Part shown: positions 26,088-33,620 of the stretch, in pieces
How positions within the stretch are numbered: position 1 is the stretch's first letter
How the letters are laid out: each line of letters opens with the position of its first letter
Origin: Stenotrophomonas sp. Ste86
Lineage (GTDB): Bacteria; Pseudomonadota; Gammaproteobacteria; Xanthomonadales; Xanthomonadaceae
Direction: 5' to 3'
Length of the DNA stretch: 64,000 bases
NCBI RefSeq assembly: GCF_024519465.1
Contig: NZ_JALJRW010000007.1
Span: 1-64,000, forward strand
Position numbers and translations under genes: made by a program
The notes under the pieces: generated by a model
What the model saw: only the letters and a program-made list of their open reading frames with translations
The model's database searches: none
Told to the model about the DNA's origin: nothing

Positions 26088-26566
26088 CCCAGCGCCTCGA
26101 CGAATACCGCGGCGATCGCTTCCAGGCCGGCCTGATCCTCGGCATCGAAGCGCGCCAGCGACGGGCTGTCCAGGTCGAACACGCCGATCAACGTATCGCC
26201 GTGGACCAGCGGCACCACCAGTTCCGAGCGCGAGGCCGAATCGCAGGCGATGTGGCCCGGGAAGGCGTCCACGTCCTCGATCCGCTGGGTCACCCGCTGG
26301 CTGGCGGCCGCACCGCAGACGCCCTTGTGCAGCGGGATGCGCACGCAGGCCGGCAGGCCCTGGAACGGGCCGACCACCAGCTCGGTGCCATCGTAGAAAT
26401 AGAAACCGACCCAGTTCAGGTGCGGCAGCGCGTGGTACACCAGCGCCGACAGGTTGGCGGCATTGGCGATCCGGTCGCGCTCGCCGTGCACCAGCGCACG
26501 GGCCTGGGCCAGCAGCTGGCCGTACTGTTCCGGCTTGCTGCCGGTAAGCGTGGAGTTCTCGAACAT
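26084..26566 (-). CDS. msrC: free methionine-(R)-sulfoxide reductase
   Basis: A GAF-domain enzyme that reduces free, not protein-bound, methionine-R-sulfoxide. The 160-residue protein matches the fRMsr family from end to end: NWVGFYFYDGTELVVGPFQG, then the cysteine-bearing CVRIPLHKGVCGAAA and HIACDSASRSELVVP, which together supply the three family cysteines. It is cotranscribed with the TfoX-like gene. With the other three Msr genes in this window it completes cytosolic and exported methionine repair. Confidence 0.93.
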   Translation of the reverse strand: MFENSTLTGSKPEQYGQLLAQARALVHGERDRIANAANLSALVYHALPHLNWVGFYFYDGTELVVGPFQGLPACVRIPLHKGVCGAAASQRVTQRIEDVDAFPGHIACDSASRSELVVPLVHGDTLIGVFDLDSPSLARFDAEDQAGLEAIAAVFVEALG

Positions 26567-26640
26567 GGGCCGAGTCTAGCAAGCAGCAGCCCGCCCCGGG
26601 ACCGTCGATAATGCACCGCTCCTTCCCGACCACCGCGCCG

Positions 26641-27327
26641 ATGACTGCCCCACCGCTCCCCGCCCTGTACGTCACCGGCACCGATACCGGCATCGGCAAG
26701 ACCTTCAGCAGCTGCGTTCTGCTGCACGCCCTGCGCCAGCGCGGGGGCCGCGCGGTGGGCATGAAGCCGGTCGCCAGTGGTTGCCAATGGACGGCCGAGG
26801 GCCTGCGCAACGAAGATGCCACTGCGCTGCTGGCCGCCAGCGACCCGCAGCCGGCCTACGCCGACCTCAACCCGTATGCGCTGCCGCTGCCACTGGCGCC
26901 CGAGCTGGCCGCCGCCGACGCCGGCGTGAGCCTGGCGCTGGGACCGATAGAAGCCGCGTTCGCGCGCCTGCGTGCCCAGGCCGATACGGTGGTGGTCGAA
27001 GGCGTGGGCGGCTGGCTGGCGCCGCTGTCGGGCAGCCTCGACCAGGCCGACCTGGTGCATGCCCTGCGCCTGCCGGTGGTGATGGTGGTCGGGCTACGGT
27101 TGGGCTGCCTCAACCACGCGCGGCTGACCGCGGCGGCGATCGCAGCCAGCGGAGCGACCTGCATCGGCTGGATCGGCAATGAGGTCGACCCGCAGATGGC
27201 GCGCATCGACGACAACATGGCCCTGTTGCATACGCGGCTGCCGATGCCGTGCCTGGGGCGGTTGCCGTACGCACCGGGGGCCGAACCGGCCGGGTTGGCG
27301 GATTGCCTGCGCCTGCAGGAGGCGTAG
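26641..27327 (+). CDS. bioD: dethiobiotin synthetase
   Basis: Closes the ureido ring of dethiobiotin from diaminopelargonate using CO2 and ATP. The 228-residue protein has the P-loop YVTGTDTGIGKTFSSC, the MKPVASGCQ substrate loop, NPYALPLPLAPELAA and VVEGVGGWLAPLS. The start at 26641 puts the P-loop near residue 10, as in the family; an ATG at 26611 is the alternative. It is isolated from other bio genes here. Confidence 0.94.
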   Translation: MTAPPLPALYVTGTDTGIGKTFSSCVLLHALRQRGGRAVGMKPVASGCQWTAEGLRNEDATALLAASDPQPAYADLNPYALPLPLAPELAAADAGVSLALGPIEAAFARLRAQADTVVVEGVGGWLAPLSGSLDQADLVHALRLPVVMVVGLRLGCLNHARLTAAAIAASGATCIGWIGNEVDPQMARIDDNMALLHTRLPMPCLGRLPYAPGAEPAGLADCLRLQEA

Positions 27328-27346
27328 GGCTTCCGAGCGCGGCGAA

Positions 27347-27516
27347 GCAGCCACCCATGGGGTGGCTCTACCGAGGCACGGTCCCAATCGGGCAGAGCCA
27401 CCCCATGGGTGGATGGCCCCACCGTGGCAGGGCCTCAACCGGGTAGCGCCACCCCATGGGTGGCTGACGCCACCGTGGCAGTGTCCCAATCGGGTAGAGC
27501 CACCCTATGGGTGGCT
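27347..27516. repeat. four GTAG-type repeats of the CACCCATGGGTG class
   Basis: One tail-form copy (CAGCCACCCATGGGGTGGCTCTAC) is followed by three head-form copies beginning near 27391, 27440 and 27494, roughly 50 bp apart. This is a different stem sequence from the CCGAGC and CCGACC classes elsewhere in the window. They separate convergent bioD and the MocR gene. Confidence 0.85.
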
Positions 27517-27543
27517 GGCGCGCGGTGTTGGCCGGTGGCGTTT

Positions 27544-28962
27544 TCATTCGCCGCGCAGTGCGCAGGCCAGTTGGCCCAGCGTGCTGATCGCCGCCACGTA
27601 GCGCTCGTCCAGCTCCTGGCAGCAGGACAAGCGCAGGCAATGCCGGTATCGCGCACCGCGCGAATACACCTGGCCGGGCATGAACACCACGCCCTTGGCC
27701 AACGCCTGCTCGAACAGCTCGCCGGTGTCGATACTGGCGGGCAGTTCGACCCACAGCAGGAAGCCGCCGGTGGGCTGGGTGGCCAGCGTCCCGGCCGGAA
27801 AATGCTGGGCGATCAGGCTGCGCACGCGTCGCACCTGGTCGCTGTACAGACGCCGCAACCGGCGCAGGTGCTGCTCATAACTGCCCGCCTCGAGAAACGC
27901 ACCGACCGCTTCGCCGAGCAGGCGCGGTTCGGCGCCGGTGGACTGGAACTTGAGCAGTTGGATGTCGGCGGCGAAGCGACCGGCGTCGAGCCAGCCGATC
28001 CGGTAGTCCGGGGCAAGGGTCTTGGAGAAGCTGCTGACCACCATCACCCAACCGTCGTCATCGAAGGCTTTGAGCAACGGCGACAGCGGCTCCTGGAACT
28101 GCAGCTCGGCATACACCGCATCTTCGATCAACGGAATCCGATAACGGTTCACCAGCGCGGCCAGCCGCTGCTTCTCGGCCACCGACATGGTGAAACCAAG
28201 CGGGTTGTGCACGCTGGGCATGGCCACGATCGCGGCCAGCGCGCCCCGTTCGAGCTGCGCGGCGACGGCATCCACGTCCAGCCCGAGGCGCGGGTCGGTG
28301 GGCAGTTCGATCGCCTTCAGGCCCAGGTTGCTCAGCAGCGGATACAGGTTGAAATACGACGGCGCTTCAATGCCCACCGCATCGCCCGGACGGGTCACCG
28401 CACGCAATGCGAGCTGCAGCGCTTCCATCGCGCCGTGGGTGAGCACCAGGCGTTCGACGCTGGTGTGCAGCCCGAGCCGCGGACCGCGCCGCACGATCTG
28501 TTCGAGCAGGCGCGTAGCGGCATTGGGCCGCGCGTAGGTTTCCACCATGCCGGCGCGGCGCAGCACCTGCGCGGTGCTGCGCGCCAGCTTGTCGCCGGGA
28601 TAGAAACGGCGGCCACGGGGGCCGGCGAAGGCGAGGTCGACAACGCCGGGCTGCTGCTGTGCGGCCAGTACGCGGGCCATCATCAACTGCTGCGCCTGGG
28701 TGGTGGCCAGCGACGGCGCCTGGCGCAGCGAGCGGGTGGGCTCGGCCAGGCGCGCGCTGACCACGAAGCCGGCTTTCGGCCGTGGAATCACCAGGCCGGC
28801 GTCTTCGAGCTGGCGGTAGGCGGCGATGACGGTGTTGAGGCTGAGCTGGCGCTGCGCGGCCAGCCCACGCAGCGACGGCAGGCGCGTACCGACGGGCAGC
28901 CGGCCGCTTTGGATGGCGTCGGCCATTTCATCGGCCAGGGATTGGTAGAGGTTGGCTGCCAT
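27544..28962 (-). CDS. MocR-type regulator (GntR plus aminotransferase fold)
   Basis: 472 residues. An N-terminal GntR winged helix (YQSLADEMADAIQSGRLPVGTRLPSLRGLAAQ, then SLNTVIAAYRQLEDAGLV) is fused to a fold-type I aminotransferase domain with the PLP lysine in SSFSKTLAPDYRIGW. Such proteins usually sense PLP or amino-acid derivatives and regulate a divergent gene. Here the upstream 700 bp hold only repeats, so no target is evident. The start is uncertain; an in-frame Met at 28989 is possible. Confidence 0.88.
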   Translation of the reverse strand: MAANLYQSLADEMADAIQSGRLPVGTRLPSLRGLAAQRQLSLNTVIAAYRQLEDAGLVIPRPKAGFVVSARLAEPTRSLRQAPSLATTQAQQLMMARVLAAQQQPGVVDLAFAGPRGRRFYPGDKLARSTAQVLRRAGMVETYARPNAATRLLEQIVRRGPRLGLHTSVERLVLTHGAMEALQLALRAVTRPGDAVGIEAPSYFNLYPLLSNLGLKAIELPTDPRLGLDVDAVAAQLERGALAAIVAMPSVHNPLGFTMSVAEKQRLAALVNRYRIPLIEDAVYAELQFQEPLSPLLKAFDDDGWVMVVSSFSKTLAPDYRIGWLDAGRFAADIQLLKFQSTGAEPRLLGEAVGAFLEAGSYEQHLRRLRRLYSDQVRRVRSLIAQHFPAGTLATQPTGGFLLWVELPASIDTGELFEQALAKGVVFMPGQVYSRGARYRHCLRLSCCQELDERYVAAISTLGQLACALRGE

Positions 28963-29169
28963 GGGGTGCCCGCAGGAATCTGTAACCATGCGGATGGCCA
29001 AACGCTGGCTCTGTATCCGCGGCTTGGCGCAGCCTAGCATGCTCCTGTCAGCGCCCGGCCCACCTCCGCCGCGCACCCCGGTCCTTCCCTCGCGCACGGC
29101 GGCGCGGTGTTTTGCCGTGCGCTTTTTTTTCCAGATCAACGGTCGGCGTGTGCGGGCTTTCGCTGGTTT

Positions 29170-29363
29170 GGGCGGGTACGGGTGGGTTTGCGGGACACGC
29201 CGCAAGTACGTCCCTGTAGGCTCGCGTACGCCTTGCGCACGTGCGCAATCCTGCGCACGTGGCAAGACCGGGGCTGGGCGTCCTGCCCAGCCCGTCCGAC
29301 GCATGCGTCGGACCCATGGCGCATGACGGTCCCGCAAGCCCACCCGTACCCGCCCCAGACAGT
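29170..29363. repeat. large hairpin element, copy B (expanded core)
   Basis: The 27-base arms at 29170-29196 and 29329-29355 pair with one mismatch. The core starts ACGCCGCAAGTACGTCC and ends GGCGCATGACG like copy A but is enlarged by further palindromes (TTGCGCACGTGCGCAA, GTCCGACGCATGCGTCGGAC). The reverse of the ACTGTCTGGG flank follows the right arm. Confidence 0.8.
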
Positions 29364-29399
29364 TGGCTGGTGCGCAGCGAACAGGCACAAGCACAGCCA

Positions 29400-29475
29400 C
29401 AGCGACAGCGACAGCGACAGCCAAGCATCAGCCACAAGCATCAGCCACAAGCATCAGCTACAAGCATCAGCCCTG
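29400..29475. repeat. 6-bp and 13-bp microsatellite repeats
   Basis: AGCGAC repeats about three to four times at 29401-29420, followed by four 13-bp units AAGCATCAGCCAC starting at 29423, 29436, 29449 and 29462. They bridge hairpin elements B and C. Open frames exist across them but show only repeats. With the two elements, this accounts for the gene-free stretch 28963-29678. Confidence 0.85.
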
Positions 29476-29520
29476 CCGTCTTTGCGTCGCGCTTCCAGGG
29501 TTTTCAACGGCCACCGGCCC

Positions 29521-29635
29521 ACTGTCTGGGGCGGGGGTGTGTGGGTTCGCGGGACCGTCGTACGCCATGGATGGCGTACGCGAGCCTCCAGGGATGGATT
29601 TACGGCGTGTCCCGCGAACCCACACACCCCCGCCC
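29521..29635. repeat. large hairpin element, copy C (inverted core)
   Basis: Perfect 27-base complementary arms lie at 29529-29555 and 29609-29635, with the ACTGTCTGGG flank at 29521. The core is copy A's core read on the other strand (TACGCCATGGATGGCGTACG, GAGCCTCCAGGG, ACGGCGTGTCCCGC), so the element sits in the opposite orientation. Confidence 0.82.
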
Positions 29636-29678
29636 AGCGCGGGAGCACCGCAGACATCGACGCTCCAAAAGAACAGCA

Positions 29679-30419
29679 TCACCGCGCAGAAAGAGTCGAC
29701 ACCAACCTCGGCTTCTCGCGATACAGCGCCGGATACTGCTGCTTCAGTGCCGCCACCTTGGGCGCATCGTTGATCTGGATGTACTGCGATTCCGGATGCA
29801 GGGTGAGGTAGTTCTGGTGATAGCCCTCGGCGGCATAGAAACGCTTGCCGCCGTCGACCTGGGTAACCACCGGCGCCGCATACGCCTTGGCGCGCTGCAA
29901 CTGGACGATATAGGCGCGCGTGGCGTCGCGTTGCGCGGCGTCATCGGCGTACACCGCAGAACGGTACTGGGTACCGCGATCCGGACCTTGCCGATTCAGC
30001 AGCGTCGGATCATGCACCACCGAGAAGAACACCTGCATCAATTGCCCGTAGCTGACCTTCGACGGATCGTAGGTCACCTGCACCGCCTCGGCATGGCCGG
30101 TGCCGCCACTGCCCACGCGCGGATAGCTGGCGTCGGCGCCGCTACCGCCGATGTAGCCGGACACCGCGTTGTCCACGCCATTGATGTGCTGGAACACCCC
30201 CTGCACCCCCCAGAAACAACCGCCGGCGAACACCACCTGCGCACGCGTCCTGCCGGGTTGTTTGAAATCGGCACTGCCGCCCGGTGCAGGCACGGTGACC
30301 AGGGCCTGCGCCGGCGCGGCATGCACCGGGCCGTCCAGGCTGAGCACCGCCGTGACCGTCAGTGCGGCGATCACCGCGGCGATGCTGCCGGCAACCAGTT
30401 TGTCCATTGCGATCTTCAT
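29679..30419 (-). CDS. msrA: exported peptide-methionine (S)-S-oxide reductase
   Basis: Reduces methionine-S-sulfoxide in proteins. The 246-residue protein has an N-terminal membrane or signal segment (KLVAGSIAAVIAALTVTAVLSL) and the MsrA core with catalytic Cys68 in FAGGCFWGVQ, GYIGGSGADASYPRVGSGGTGHAEAVQV and RGTQYRSAVY. The start at 30419 follows a GGAGG site. It is the last gene of msrB-dipZ-msrA. Export places it in the periplasm, where the upstream DipZ can supply electrons. Confidence 0.93.
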   Translation of the reverse strand: MKIAMDKLVAGSIAAVIAALTVTAVLSLDGPVHAAPAQALVTVPAPGGSADFKQPGRTRAQVVFAGGCFWGVQGVFQHINGVDNAVSGYIGGSGADASYPRVGSGGTGHAEAVQVTYDPSKVSYGQLMQVFFSVVHDPTLLNRQGPDRGTQYRSAVYADDAAQRDATRAYIVQLQRAKAYAAPVVTQVDGGKRFYAAEGYHQNYLTLHPESQYIQINDAPKVAALKQQYPALYREKPRLVSTLSAR

Positions 30420-30435
30420 CGAAGGCCTCCAGGGC

Positions 30436-32208
30436 TCAACCGAACGTAAAGGCGTAGGCGTGCACACCCGGATCGAGGAACTCGATCTCGAAGGTCCGCT
30501 CGCGCACATCGCCGGATTGGCGGATCAACTGGTACAGACGGTGCCCGCCGACCTGGCCGTCGCCATCGGCCGACACATCGCCACCGGCCGCCGCGCCCGG
30601 CGGCTGGCCGTCGATGCGCACGCGGTAACGCACCGGCCTGCCATCGACCGCCGGCGCCAGCACCAGGTGCAGGTCGCGCGCATGGAAGCGGAACGCGATC
30701 CGGCCACCGGCCGCGTCCAACGCTGCTTCCTCATTGCCCACTGTCCAGCGACCGCCGAGCGCCCACTGGTTCAGGGCCAGCGTGGCCGGCACGGTGTAGT
30801 CGGCGGCGCGGTCCGGCTGCTGCCCGCCAGGCGAGGCGAAGTTCTCCGCGCGCGCATGGCCCAGGTAGGTCTCCGGCGATTTCAGGTTGCGCATGTCGGC
30901 CTGCTGCTCCACGCCATCGCGCGGTGCCGCCGGGGCCATCGCCATCGCCTGCGCCGGTTCGTCGGGCAGCGTGTTGCCTGCTTCGCGCAGCAGCTGGCGG
31001 ATGATCTGCTCGGACTGGGCGTAATTGCCTTCGCCAAAGTGGTGCGCGCGGATACGGCCTTGGGCATCAATGAAGTAGTGCGCCGGCCAGTAGCGGTTGT
31101 TGAAGCCGCGCCAGATCGCGAAATCATTGTCGATCGCCACCGGGTAGGTGACCTTCAGGTCTTTCACCGCGCCCTGCACGTTGCCCAGGCTGCGTTCGAA
31201 GGCGAACTCCGGCGCATGCACACCGATCACCACCAGACCGTGGTCGCGGTAGCGTTCGGCCCATTCACGCACATACGGCAGGGCCCGCAGGCAGTTGATG
31301 CAGGAGTAGGTCCAGAAATCGACCAGGACGACCTTGCCGCGCAGGCCTTCAGCGCTCAACGGCGGGCTGTTGAGCCACCCGGTGGCCCCGGCGAGGGAGG
31401 GCAGGGTGCCTTCCACCGGCAGTTCGCCGTTCGGCTGGCCGCTGGCCGTCGACATTGCCGCACCCGCGGCCGGCGGCTGCCCGGGCAGCGTATCCAGCAG
31501 GCCCTGTTCGAGTTTGGCCGTGCTTACCGTGGACAAGCGCGTCAACACGCCGGTGTCCCAGCCCATCGCGATCGCCACCACCGCCAGCAGCGCGGCCACG
31601 CCGAGCGCGCGACGGATCCATTCGCCCATGCCCAGGCGCTGCTTGAGTGCGGCGAACACCCGGCCGCCGATCCAGATCGCCAGCGCCAGCGACGTCGCTG
31701 CGCCCAGTGCATAGGCCAGCAGCAGGCCACTGGTACCCACGCTGGCGCCCTGCAGCGCCGCGCCGGTGAGGATCAGGCCCAGGATCGGCCCGGCGCACGG
31801 CGCCCACAGCAGGCCGGTGGCGATGCCGATCAACAACGAGGTACCGATTCCGCCGCGTCCGGCGTCGCTGGCCGCATCGGCCGAGGCGCTCAGGCGTGCG
31901 CCAAGGCGTTGGAACGGCGAGAGCAGGCGGTTGGCCAGCGAGGGCCACAGCAGCGCCAGCGCAAACAGCGCCATCACCACCAGCGCGACCCAGCGCCCGA
32001 TCTGGTTGGCCTGCGCCACCCACTGGCTGCCGACCGCCGCCAGGCTGGCGACCACCGCGAACATCAGGGTCATGCCCACCAGCAGCGGCAGGCCACTGCG
32101 CAGGAAGGGACGGTCCGAGCGCGCGAACACGAAGGGCAGCACCGGCAGGATGCACGGGCTGAGGATGGTGAGTACGCCGCCGAGGTAGGCCAGGACAAGC
32201 AGGAACAT
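30436..32208 (-). CDS. dipZ: CcdA/thioredoxin fusion protein, DipZ type
   Basis: A 590-residue inner-membrane thiol transporter that carries reducing power to the periplasm. The N-terminal CcdA-like domain has about six membrane helices with cysteines in LSPCILPVLPF and LLWAPCAGPILG. A thioredoxin-like periplasmic domain follows (VVLVDFWTYSCINCLRALPYV, a CxxC with Ile-Asn between). A C-terminal domain of about 170 residues (YLGHARAENFASPG to VHAYAFTFG) completes it. It lies between exported msrB and msrA, so these are the likely clients. Confidence 0.92.
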   Translation of the reverse strand: MFLLVLAYLGGVLTILSPCILPVLPFVFARSDRPFLRSGLPLLVGMTLMFAVVASLAAVGSQWVAQANQIGRWVALVVMALFALALLWPSLANRLLSPFQRLGARLSASADAASDAGRGGIGTSLLIGIATGLLWAPCAGPILGLILTGAALQGASVGTSGLLLAYALGAATSLALAIWIGGRVFAALKQRLGMGEWIRRALGVAALLAVVAIAMGWDTGVLTRLSTVSTAKLEQGLLDTLPGQPPAAGAAMSTASGQPNGELPVEGTLPSLAGATGWLNSPPLSAEGLRGKVVLVDFWTYSCINCLRALPYVREWAERYRDHGLVVIGVHAPEFAFERSLGNVQGAVKDLKVTYPVAIDNDFAIWRGFNNRYWPAHYFIDAQGRIRAHHFGEGNYAQSEQIIRQLLREAGNTLPDEPAQAMAMAPAAPRDGVEQQADMRNLKSPETYLGHARAENFASPGGQQPDRAADYTVPATLALNQWALGGRWTVGNEEAALDAAGGRIAFRFHARDLHLVLAPAVDGRPVRYRVRIDGQPPGAAAGGDVSADGDGQVGGHRLYQLIRQSGDVRERTFEIEFLDPGVHAYAFTFG

Positions 32209-32244
32209 GGACAGATCCTTCCAGGATGCAGGGAGAAACGGCGC

Positions 32245-32751
32245 TCAGGCCGCGGTGAAGGTCATCGCCACGCCGTTCATGCAGTAGCGCAGCCCGGTCG
32301 GGCGTGGACCATCGTCGAACACGTGGCCGAGATGGCCGCCGCAGCGCCGGCAATGCGCCTCGATGCGGATCATGCCCAAGGTGGTGTCGCGGTCTTCGGC
32401 GACGGCGTCATGCAGCGGTGCCCAGAAACTGGGCCAGCCGGTGCCGCTGTCGAACTTGGTCGACGAAGAGAACAGCGGCAGCGCGCAGCCGGCGCAGTTG
32501 AACGTGCCGCGCCGATGCTCCTTGTTGAGCGGGCTGCTGAAGGGCCGCTCCGTGCTCTGCCGGCGCAGCACCGCGTACTGCGCCGGGCTGAGCTGTTCAC
32601 GCCACTGCGCATCGGTGCGCATCACATCGAAACGACGGGTCGGGGCGGCGGTGGCAGCCGGTGCCGGGCCGCTGCAGGCGGTCAGACCAAATACGCCGGC
32701 AGCGGCCGTCATGGCGCCCATGCCGAGTACATTGCGACGGGAGTAACGCAT
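32245..32751 (-). CDS. msrB: Tat-exported peptide-methionine (R)-S-oxide reductase
   Basis: 168 residues. The N-terminus has a twin-arginine signal (MRYSRRNVLGMG) ending in a lipobox-like GLTAC (Cys26), so it is probably a Tat-exported lipoprotein. The MsrB core has zinc pairs Cys86/Cys89 and Cys134/Cys137, GTGWPSFWAP, and catalytic Cys157 in LRYCMNGVAM. The ATG at 32751 has a GGAGA site. It is the first gene of msrB-dipZ-msrA, divergent from a two-component system 150 bp away. Confidence 0.93.
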   Translation of the reverse strand: MRYSRRNVLGMGAMTAAAGVFGLTACSGPAPAATAAPTRRFDVMRTDAQWREQLSPAQYAVLRRQSTERPFSSPLNKEHRRGTFNCAGCALPLFSSSTKFDSGTGWPSFWAPLHDAVAEDRDTTLGMIRIEAHCRRCGGHLGHVFDDGPRPTGLRYCMNGVAMTFTAA

Positions 32752-32900
32752 GGCCGATCTCCAGGTCCGGGAACGATGGGGCCATGCTGCGCCCGGGCCG
32801 GTCAACGAATCCTCACGCAGGGTTAAATTTTCCGTGACACATTCAGGCCCGGATCGACCGACAATGCGGGCATCCCTTCCTGGCCGGCCCGCCCGCACCG

Positions 32901-33620
32901 ATGAGCAGCGCCAAGCGTGTCCTGATCGTCGAAGACGATGTCCACATCGCCACCCTGCTGCGCATGCACCTGCGCGACGAGGGCTACGAGGTCACCCACG
33001 CCGCCACCGGCGACGAGGGGCTGGCCCTGCTCGAGGCGCAGCCGTGGAGCGCACTGGTGCTGGACCTGATGCTGCCCGGCGTGGACGGCCTGGAGATCTG
33101 CAAGCGCGCCCGCGCGATGACGCGCTACACCCCGATCATCATCACCAGTGCGCGTGCCAGCGAAGTGCATCGCATCCTCGGCCTGGAGCTGGGCGCGGAC
33201 GACTACCTGGCCAAACCGTTCTCGATGCTGGAGCTGGTGGCGCGGGTCAAAGCCCTGCTGCGCCGGGTGGAAGCAATGGCGCAGAACGCGCGCATCGATG
33301 CCGGCGAACTGGACGTGGCCGGCATCCGCATCGATCCGGTCGCGCGCAACGCGCAGGTTGACGGACGGGCGCTGGAACTCACCCCGCGTGAGTTCGACCT
33401 GCTCTACTTCTTCGCCCGCCATCCCGGCCAGGTGTACTCGCGCATGGACCTGCTCAACCAGGTCTGGGGCTATCAGCACGACGGCTACGAACACACCGTC
33501 AACACCCACATCAACCGGCTGCGCAACAAGATCGAACGCGACCCGGCCAGCCCGCAGCGCATCCAGACGGTGTGGGGTCGTGGCTACAAGCTGGTCGGCG
33601 ATGAAGGAGCAGCGGCGTGA
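32901..33620 (+). CDS. OmpR-family response regulator
   Basis: 239 residues with a receiver domain (RVLIVEDDVHIATLL, phosphoacceptor Asp55 in LVLDLMLPGVDGLE, conserved Lys in YLAKPFSMLEL) and a winged-helix DNA-binding domain (LELTPREFDLLYFFARHPGQVYSR, VWGRGYKLVG). The stop overlaps the GTG start of the kinase gene. Because the operon is divergent from msrB-dipZ-msrA, it may sense and control exported oxidative-damage repair, by analogy with other bacterial Msr systems; this link is inference. Confidence 0.93.
   Translation: MSSAKRVLIVEDDVHIATLLRMHLRDEGYEVTHAATGDEGLALLEAQPWSALVLDLMLPGVDGLEICKRARAMTRYTPIIITSARASEVHRILGLELGADDYLAKPFSMLELVARVKALLRRVEAMAQNARIDAGELDVAGIRIDPVARNAQVDGRALELTPREFDLLYFFARHPGQVYSRMDLLNQVWGYQHDGYEHTVNTHINRLRNKIERDPASPQRIQTVWGRGYKLVGDEGAAA

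Noticed and set aside
30169..32826. Plus-strand frame of 885 codons
   Set aside because: Opposite msrA, dipZ and msrB, each supported by catalytic residues and start sites.
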